The translations under genes were made by a program, and so were the position numbers. The notes beneath the pieces were generated by a model, which searched no databases, was not told the DNA's origin, and saw only the letters and a program-made list of their open reading frames with translations. Below, in pieces: positions 5,767 to 10,506 of a DNA stretch of 10,506 nt. The DNA is from Candidatus Saccharimonadia bacterium (GTDB taxonomy: Bacteria > Patescibacteriota > Saccharimonadia > Saccharimonadales > Saccharimonadaceae). The DNA is taken from positions 1 through 10,506 of the forward strand of contig JALRBM010000071.1 in NCBI GenBank assembly GCA_023257755.1. The letters run 5' to 3'. Numbering within the stretch: the stretch's first letter is position 1; each line of letters begins with the position of its first letter.

Positions 5767-7707
5767 TTAAAGGAGGCTAGCAGGATCGAGTTCGAACTGC
5801 CAATGGGCGGGCGGCAGGTGAGCTAGTACGTTCACCAGCGTCCCTCGTTTCGGTGATTTTAACACAAGCTGCCACCGGTAGGTGTCGTGCTGTCGTTCAT
5901 AAAAGGCAGGGGTGGGCCCAAGGATTTGCAGATCTGGTATGTTCATGGCGCGTAACTGTTTGGCAAAACTTTGGGCGTTGCGTATGGCGGCGGCCTCGGT
6001 CTTATACACACACGAGAGCTTCAGGAGAAAGGTAAATGGCGGAAATAGCGCCCGTTTTCTTTCCGATAAGGCGTAAGTGTAGAAATTTTCATAATCTTGG
6101 GAGAGGCCGTAGGTTATGGCGGGGTGAGCTGGCTGATAGCTCTGAACGACCACGGTCGTGGGATGATGTGAGCGGCCGACCCGGCCGACAGCTTGGGCGA
6201 GAAGCTGAAAAGTACGTTCGGTGGAGCTAAAATCGGGCAGGCTTAGCCCGGCGTCCGCCTGGACGATGCCGACGGTGCGCAGCTTTGGAAGGTCGAGTCC
6301 CTTTGCGATCACCTGAGTCCCGATGAGGATATCGATCGCACCGCTGTAAAGCTTGTCGTATACCTGGTCGACGGTTTCTTTTGCATTGGTGTCACCATCG
6401 AAGCGGGCGATCGTCTTATCGGGAAAAAGTTTCCGTACCTCGGTCTCTATGAGTTTCGTGCCGATTCCCTTATGAATGACATCGGCATGATGGCACAGAG
6501 GACAGCTGGTCGGGACGCGGTCCGTTTGGCCACAGATATGACAGCGTAGCTGATGTGTATCCGTGTGGAGCGTGAACGGAACAAAACAGCGAGGACAGGT
6601 GGCGATCCAGCCGCAGTTTTCGCATAGGGTAGTGCTGGCGCTGCCGCGGCGATTATGAAAGATCAACGCTTGGTGGCCTGCTGCGAGCGATTCACTCATC
6701 TTTTCAAGCAGGGTGTTCGAAAAAAAACGGTGCTTCGTGAATTGGTGTCGTTTTGTCATGTCAACAAGGTCGATGGTAGGCGCAACTGCTTCGGTCTTTG
6801 CTCGGTCGGGCATGTGAATCACTGGACGGTTGGCATGGTGCGCAAGATAGTAGTCTGCAACAGGGGGAGTGGCGCTACCAAGGACAAGCTTTGCCTTATG
6901 GAAAGTCGCCAGCACGCTGGCTGCTCGTAGGGCGGAGTAACGAGGGGATTGTTCCTGCTTGAAGCTGGGTTCGTGGAATTCATCGATGACGATCAGGCCG
7001 ATGTTTTTTAAAGGAAGAAAAAGGGCGGACCGGGGGCCGATGACGACAGTTGGCTTATCGTTTTTTAACACGGATAGCCAGCTTTGATGGCGTTCCGCCT
7101 CGGTCTGGCGGGAGTGGGTGAGAACGATATTGTCGAAATGATGGGAAAATTCGTCGACAAGCTGCGAGGTAAGTGATATCTCGGGCACAAGGACGATGAC
7201 GGATTGGCCTGCTTGGAGAACATCGCGGGCTACTTCGATATATACGGCTGTTTTGCCTGATCCGGTGACGCCGTGAAGGATGGTCGATCCTGAGGACATG
7301 GTGCGAATCGTCTCAATCGCCGCTGCCTGTGCCGAATTGAATACATTTTTTGTTCGAGCGCGGCTTGTTGGTCGGGAGATGTCGGTACTTTTACGCCTTT
7401 TTCTCTGAACCCCTCGAGGGAGCACGGTTTGCAGTACGGTAGCCAGATGGGTGGCGTAGTAGTCGGAAAGCCAAAGCGCCAGGTCGACGATCGGTCCAGG
7501 TAGTGGTTTGTCTTCGATGAGGGCAAGAATAGGCTTGGTCGCGTATGAGGGAGCGCGGGATTCTTTGACAACGACGCCAACGACCTCCTTTTTGCCTACT
7601 TCAATAGACACGATCGTCCCTAGCGTCAAGGGTATATCAGAGGAATAGGTAAACGAGGCGCTGCTCGCCCGGATAACCTGGTTTGGCGCCACCTCGTAGT
7701 AGTGCAT
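5767..7707 (-). CDS. priA: Primosomal protein N' / replication restart helicase PriA (646 aa)
   Basis: 3'-5' DNA helicase that recognises stalled forks and reloads the replisome. An N-terminal 3'-end-binding domain (about 1-50) and a short winged-helix region (to about 105) precede the helicase core: Walker A GVTGSGKT (146-153), Walker B DEFH (242-245; usually DEEH) and motif III GSAT (277-280). The inserted zinc-binding region has all eight cysteines, at 362, 365, 371, 374, 389, 392, 402 and 405. It is followed by motif V GTQVIAKGLD (463-472) and motif VI QAVGRVGR (505-512). A C-terminal domain runs from about 530. It is shorter than E. coli PriA (732), mainly before the helicase. The start at 7707 gives MHYYEVAPN, as expected, but has no ribosome binding site; a TATAAT box lies 6 bases upstream. 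First gene of priA-def-fmt. Confidence 0.97.
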   Translation of the reverse strand: MHYYEVAPNQVIRASSASFTYSSDIPLTLGTIVSIEVGKKEVVGVVVKESRAPSYATKPILALIEDKPLPGPIVDLALWLSDYYATHLATVLQTVLPRGVQRKRRKSTDISRPTSRARTKNVFNSAQAAAIETIRTMSSGSTILHGVTGSGKTAVYIEVARDVLQAGQSVIVLVPEISLTSQLVDEFSHHFDNIVLTHSRQTEAERHQSWLSVLKNDKPTVVIGPRSALFLPLKNIGLIVIDEFHEPSFKQEQSPRYSALRAASVLATFHKAKLVLGSATPPVADYYLAHHANRPVIHMPDRAKTEAVAPTIDLVDMTKRHQFTKHRFFSNTLLEKMSESLAAGHQALIFHNRRGSASTTLCENCGWIATCPRCFVPFTLHTDTHQLRCHICGQTDRVPTSCPLCHHADVIHKGIGTKLIETEVRKLFPDKTIARFDGDTNAKETVDQVYDKLYSGAIDILIGTQVIAKGLDLPKLRTVGIVQADAGLSLPDFSSTERTFQLLAQAVGRVGRSHHPTTVVVQSYQPAHPAITYGLSQDYENFYTYALSERKRALFPPFTFLLKLSCVYKTEAAAIRNAQSFAKQLRAMNIPDLQILGPTPAFYERQHDTYRWQLVLKSPKRGTLVNVLAHLPPAHWQFELDPASLL

Positions 7708-7713
7708 GTTTTC

Positions 7714-7741
7714 ATTATACGTGGTGTCGTCCTTCTGTCTT
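7714..7741 (-). promoter_or_regulatory. priA promoter predicting a leaderless mRNA
   Basis: On the minus strand, -35 AAGACA (7741 down to 7736), a 16-base spacer and a perfect -10 TATAAT (7719 down to 7714). Only six bases, gaaaac, separate the -10 from the priA ATG, so transcription should start at the A of ATG. No Shine-Dalgarno sequence is present. Confidence 0.7.
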
Positions 7742-7748
7742 TCTAAAA

Positions 7749-7762
7749 AGAGAATTATCTCT
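7749..7762. promoter_or_regulatory. Near-palindrome between the divergent promoters, possible operator
   Basis: AGAGAATTATCTCT has 5-bp matching arms (AGAGA/TCTCT) around an ATTA centre. It lies in the 20 bases between the -35 boxes of the priA and phosphoribosyltransferase-like promoters and touches the latter. A protein bound here could affect both genes. The arms are short and low in complexity, so chance is quite possible. Confidence 0.2.
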
Positions 7763-7790
7763 CGTCACGTCGGCATTATACTGATAAAAT
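7762..7790 (+). promoter_or_regulatory. Promoter of the phosphoribosyltransferase-like gene, predicting a leaderless mRNA
   Basis: A weak -35 TCGTCA (7762-7767), a 17-base spacer, and an extended -10 made of TGA plus TAAAAT (7785-7790). Six bases, aaccgt, then lead to the ATG at 7797. No Shine-Dalgarno sequence is present. An alternative -10, TATACT at 7777-7782, would leave a leader of about 8 bases. Confidence 0.6.
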
Positions 7791-7796
7791 AACCGT

Positions 7797-8453
7797 ATGT
7801 ATTTTGAAAGTCGCGCCCAGGCCGGACAACTGCTCGCTACCCAATTGGCAGAGAAGTATCGCTATGACAACTGCGTGGTTGTTGCACTGAGCGACGGAGC
7901 GGTGCAAGTGGGGGAGCAGATAGCCTCAGCGCTTCACTGCATCCTGACGATGCTGCTTATTGAGGATATTCCTGTACCTGGGGAGAGCGTGAGTTTTGGC
8001 GGCGTCTCGCAAAACGGCGGCTTTACGTATAACGGCATGTTCAGCGCCGGAGAAATCGAAGAATATGTCGGAGAGTTCCATGGCTACCTTGAAGAGGAGA
8101 AAAGAAAAGCCTTCCAAAAGATCAATCGTCTTTTAGGCGACGGTGGGATTATTGATAATGATATGCTTCGGGACCATACGGTGATTCTGGTCGCCGATGG
8201 GCTGGACAACGGTGCGTCGCTTGACGTGGCAGTCGACTTTTTAAAGCCGATCCGTATTAAGAAACTGGTCGTCGCCACGCCGGTCGCCAGCATTCCGGCG
8301 GTCGACAAACTTCACATGGTGGCGGACGAGCTTCATGTGCTCGACGTGAAAGAAAACTACATGGGAACGAATCATTACTATGATCAGAATGATATTCCGT
8401 CGCACGAGGAAACGATCGCGAAAATCAATCAAATTGTGTTGAATTGGCAGTAA
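7797..8453 (+). CDS. Divergent phosphoribosyltransferase-like protein, possibly non-catalytic
   Basis: The 218-residue protein follows the outline of the stand-alone phosphoribosyltransferase domain family. It opens with F-x-x-R-x-x-AG (3-10), then VVVALSDGAVQVGEQIA (27-43), where relatives have PRGGVPVG. The PRPP-binding strand and loop is VILVADGLDNGAS (129-141), and an HYY motif at 193-195 lies near the end. In active members that loop is typically VDDGIATGAT; here the first Asp is Ala132 and the usual Thr is Asn138, so PRPP binding is doubtful. Predicted cytoplasmic, with no signal or membrane segment. No close substrate assignment is possible. It is divergent from priA and probably monocistronic, since the next gene has its own promoter. 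It may be a regulatory or nucleotide-sensing relative of the enzyme family. Confidence 0.75.
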   Translation: MYFESRAQAGQLLATQLAEKYRYDNCVVVALSDGAVQVGEQIASALHCILTMLLIEDIPVPGESVSFGGVSQNGGFTYNGMFSAGEIEEYVGEFHGYLEEEKRKAFQKINRLLGDGGIIDNDMLRDHTVILVADGLDNGASLDVAVDFLKPIRIKKLVVATPVASIPAVDKLHMVADELHVLDVKENYMGTNHYYDQNDIPSHEETIAKINQIVLNWQ

Positions 8454-8458
8454 TGCGA

Positions 8459-8487
8459 TTGAAAAGCGCCTCCAAAAAGTGTAGAAT
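8459..8487 (+). promoter_or_regulatory. Promoter for the winged-helix gene and recJ
   Basis: -35 TTGAAA (8459-8464), a 17-base spacer and -10 TAGAAT (8482-8487), each five of six to consensus. Transcription would begin near 8494 and leave a leader of about 36 bases before the ATG at 8530. It starts 6 bases after the upstream stop codon. Confidence 0.7.
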
Positions 8488-8529
8488 AAAAAGCAACGGA
8501 TGAGACAGGGAATTTAAGTAAGGGAAGAT

Positions 8530-8829
8530 ATGCTAGACGTTTTTATTACTTCACGAGTGCGGCGCAAAATTGTAGTTGTATATGCTAAGTATCCGGATTT
8601 TCATACGCACGTGCGAGGGCTTGCCAAGCTTATCAAGGAAGACCCAGGTAATATTCAACGAGAGCTAAAGCGCCTTGAGAAAGTCGGATTTCTGACCAGC
8701 GAAAAGCAAGGCAACACCAAGATCTACTCTACCAACAAGCAGTTTCCTATTTTTAAGGAACTCCAGAGCATTGTCATAAAATCACAGCAGCAGGCAGGCC
8801 GGCCAAAGCGTTCGTCGGCTGACGTGTAG
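8530..8829 (+). CDS. Small winged-helix DNA-binding protein (99 aa)
   Basis: A compact winged helix-turn-helix fold. First helix about 2-20 (FITSRVRRKIVVVYAKY); H-V-R-G-LAKLIK (27-36) as the second helix; DPGNIQRELKRLEKVGFL (38-55) as the recognition helix; and a wing with GNTKIYSTN (61-69). A further helix (about 72-86) could serve in dimer formation, and the tail (91-99) is basic. The pattern resembles ArsR-like winged-helix proteins that in archaea and CPR often accompany or are fused to minimal nucleotidyltransferases; no such partner is visible here. A partial ribosome binding site, AAGGGA (8520-8525), lies 4 bases before the ATG. recJ begins 2 bases after the stop, so the two are one transcript. 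It may regulate its own operon, but the target is unknown. Confidence 0.88.
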   Translation: MLDVFITSRVRRKIVVVYAKYPDFHTHVRGLAKLIKEDPGNIQRELKRLEKVGFLTSEKQGNTKIYSTNKQFPIFKELQSIVIKSQQQAGRPKRSSADV

Positions 8830-8831
8830 TT

Positions 8832-10460
8832 ATGACACTGTTCGAGCAGATTTTATCCGCTCGCGGGCTGCAGGGTAAAGCGAGGGATATTTTTTTGTCG
8901 CCGGATTACGATGCCCGGCATGATCCTTTCTTGCTACCCGATATGGGTGCTGCCGTAGACCGGCTCGTGACGGCATTGCAAAACCAAGACCGCATAACGA
9001 TCTATGGTGATTATGATATCGACGGCCTGACGGCGACCACGCTTCTGCTCGATGCGTTTGAGTCATTTGGGTTTAAGAACGTCGAGGCGTTTATTCCAAA
9101 CCGCTTTGTCGAAGGGTATGGTCTGACGGTCGACGCGATCGAAAAAATCGCCGCCGATGGGGCCCAGCTAATCGTGACGGTAGATTGCGGAAGTTTGAGC
9201 CACACGGAAATCGCGCGGGCAAACGAATTGGGCGTTGATGTTATCGTGACGGATCACCATAATGTTGCCGATACTCCGCCACCGGCCGTTGCGACTATTA
9301 ATCCGAAGCGTAAAGACCACGCGTATCCTTTCATCGATCTTGCAGGGGTCGGAGTAGCCTTCAAGCTTGTGCAGGCGCTTCAAACGCGTCTGGAGGGGTT
9401 GCCGCTCGGTCAAGAAAAATGGCTGCTAGATCTGGTCGCGCTCGGGACGGTTTGTGATGTCGTGACCCTGGTAGATGAGAACAGGGCGAATGTCTATTGG
9501 GGACTCAAGGTCCTGGCGCAGACAAGGCGGCCGGGCCTGAAGGCGCTAATGGCGGTTGCCGCTGTCGATGCCGATAAGGTAAATGCCCGATCCCTTGGAT
9601 TCGGACTAGGGCCTCGTATGAACGCCGCGGGGAGGTTGGAGACGGCCAAGCACGCACTAGAGATGCTCCGGGCGAGTGACGGCATGCAGGCGCTGGAGAA
9701 GGCGCAGCTTCTGGATGCACTGAATACCGCCAGGCGCAGTGATCAGGATAAAATACTCAAGGCCGCGATTATACAAGCCGAACAATATAAAGAGGATCCC
9801 GTGCTTGTGGTGAGCCATCCAGACTGGAACCACGGCATCATCGGGATCGTGGCGGCAAAGCTGCTTGAAAGGTATAAGAGACCAACCTATGTGCTTCAGG
9901 AGATGGGCGACGAGTCCAAGGGATCGGCGCGAAGCTACGGCGACTTTAGCGCCGCCGATGCCATTAGAGCTGCCGACGATATTATCACGAAGGGCGGCGG
10001 GCACAAACTGGCCGCAGGTGTAACGCTACCAACCAAGAGTATTGACGCCTTTCGCCGGCGCGTAAACGAGTTTTATCGTACACAAAATTTATTCAATCAA
10101 GAGGCGCTACTTCTTCCTAGAGAGGAAGTAGCGTTAGATTTATTTGTTGAGGTGACCGAAGGCCTTTTGGACGAGATCGCTCAGCTGGAGCCTTTTGGAA
10201 ACGGCAATCCGGAGCCGATTTTAAAAATTAACAATGCGCTGGTAATCAATCAACGCCGCATGGGAGCTGAAGCGCAGCATGTCAAGTTGGAACTGCGCGA
10301 CACAGCAGGTCACGCCATGCAGTTCTTGGCGTTTAGTGCGCCAAAGGAATTTTTTATTGAACCAGGCGAAACGGTTACGGTCTGGTTTCAGCCGATTTTG
10401 AACGAATGGCAGGGAAAGCGGTCGGTCGAAGGGCGAATCCTGCATTTGGAAATCCTCTAG
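8832..10460 (+). CDS. recJ: Single-stranded-DNA exonuclease RecJ (542 aa)
   Basis: 5'-3' exonuclease on single-stranded DNA, used in recombination and mismatch or base-excision repair. The DHH domain has GDYDIDG (59-65), VDCGS (117-121), TDHHN (140-144) and LVALGTVCDV (201-210), which carry the metal-binding Asp and His residues. PRMNAAGRLE (261-270) follows. The DHHA1 part has WNHGIIGIVAAKL (332-344) and GGGHKLAAG (388-396). The C-terminal OB domain begins near LEPFGNGNPEP (452-462). All motifs are intact and the length is near normal (E. coli 577). The start at 8832 has no ribosome binding site and lies 2 bases after the winged-helix stop, so ribosomes probably reinitiate. No terminator follows before the window ends. 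Confidence 0.97.
   Translation: MTLFEQILSARGLQGKARDIFLSPDYDARHDPFLLPDMGAAVDRLVTALQNQDRITIYGDYDIDGLTATTLLLDAFESFGFKNVEAFIPNRFVEGYGLTVDAIEKIAADGAQLIVTVDCGSLSHTEIARANELGVDVIVTDHHNVADTPPPAVATINPKRKDHAYPFIDLAGVGVAFKLVQALQTRLEGLPLGQEKWLLDLVALGTVCDVVTLVDENRANVYWGLKVLAQTRRPGLKALMAVAAVDADKVNARSLGFGLGPRMNAAGRLETAKHALEMLRASDGMQALEKAQLLDALNTARRSDQDKILKAAIIQAEQYKEDPVLVVSHPDWNHGIIGIVAAKLLERYKRPTYVLQEMGDESKGSARSYGDFSAADAIRAADDIITKGGGHKLAAGVTLPTKSIDAFRRRVNEFYRTQNLFNQEALLLPREEVALDLFVEVTEGLLDEIAQLEPFGNGNPEPILKINNALVINQRRMGAEAQHVKLELRDTAGHAMQFLAFSAPKEFFIEPGETVTVWFQPILNEWQGKRSVEGRILHLEIL
10105..10133 (+). repeat. Inverted repeat inside recJ
   Basis: Arms CGCTACTTC (10105-10113) and GAAGTAGCG (10125-10133) are perfect 9-bp complements around an 11-base loop, with a G-T pair adding one more step. 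The hairpin falls in the codons that link the DHHA1 part to the OB domain (residues about 425-434). A T-rich but interrupted sequence follows. Confidence 0.7.
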
Positions 10461-10464
10461 GGCA

Positions 10465-10493
10465 TTGCACGGAGACATCATCTCTGTTACAAT
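10465..10493 (+). promoter_or_regulatory. Promoter for the next gene at the right edge
   Basis: A weak -35 TTGCAC (10465-10470), a 17-base spacer and an extended -10, TGT plus TACAAT (10488-10493). An ATG follows after 10 bases, at 10504-10506, the last three bases of the window, again without a ribosome binding site. If that ATG is a start codon, its leader would be about 3 bases. Confidence 0.5.
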
Positions 10494-10506
10494 AACGAGC
10501 GATATG

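Noticed and set aside
5769..5776. AAAGGAGG on the plus strand as a ribosome binding site
   Set aside because: It is the complement of the last priA codons and no plausible plus-strand gene starts after it.
5602..5826. Plus-strand ORF across the priA-def junction
   Set aside because: It overlaps two certain genes on the other strand and its translation shows no recognisable pattern.
8454..8529. Terminator after the phosphoribosyltransferase-like gene
   Set aside because: No stem of useful length is visible; the region is explained by the promoter for the next gene.
1..10506. TGA recoding as in Gracilibacteria
   Set aside because: Every gene reads completely with the standard code and none contains an in-frame TGA, so the window gives no sign of recoding beyond the absence of TGA stops.

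Overview
The window reads as a continuous, gene-dense stretch of a bacterial chromosome, most likely from the Candidate Phyla Radiation (Patescibacteria) and probably Saccharibacteria (TM7)-like. That placement is inference. It rests on short, streamlined versions of housekeeping proteins, a small DUF5663-type protein that I associate with this radiation, a MNT-type winged-helix protein typical of archaea and CPR, and variant motifs in peptide deformylase and formyltransferase. The standard code fits every gene: all nine complete genes and the partial one read through without internal TGA, and all end in TAA (5) or TAG (5). No mobile element, CRISPR array, tRNA or rRNA was seen. No gap exceeds 300 bases; the largest is the 172-base gap before the repeat protein.

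Left part, plus strand. The 3' end of a ribosomal protein S1 gene (two S1 domains) is followed after 39 bases by infB (IF-2), forming a translation operon closed by a strong hairpin terminator. A new promoter then drives a 459-residue, single-pass membrane protein of unknown function. It has a charged cytoplasmic region, six GEEGTxVPTVET repeats, one membrane helix and a small Trp-rich outer domain. A second promoter lies in the end of that gene and serves a 138-residue DUF5663-like protein.

Middle part, minus strand. priA, def and fmt form a compact operon transcribed leftwards, an order shared with many bacteria. It combines replication restart with the start and end of the N-formyl-Met cycle: Fmt formylates the initiator tRNA that IF-2 delivers, and Def removes the formyl group. 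fmt overlaps def at its start and overlaps the DUF5663 gene tail-to-tail by 12 bases.

Right part, plus strand. A divergent intergenic region separates priA from a gene for a degenerate phosphoribosyltransferase-like protein. It is followed by a small winged-helix protein and, 2 bases later, recJ. The last bases hold a promoter and an ATG, probably the start of the next gene.

The most notable pattern is regulatory. Two genes (priA and the phosphoribosyltransferase-like gene) have a good -10 box exactly 6 bases before the ATG and no ribosome binding site, and def has one 7 bases before. The sequence therefore predicts leaderless mRNAs, alongside other genes in the same window with classical AGGAG sites. 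The repeat-bearing membrane protein is the best candidate for an undescribed function.
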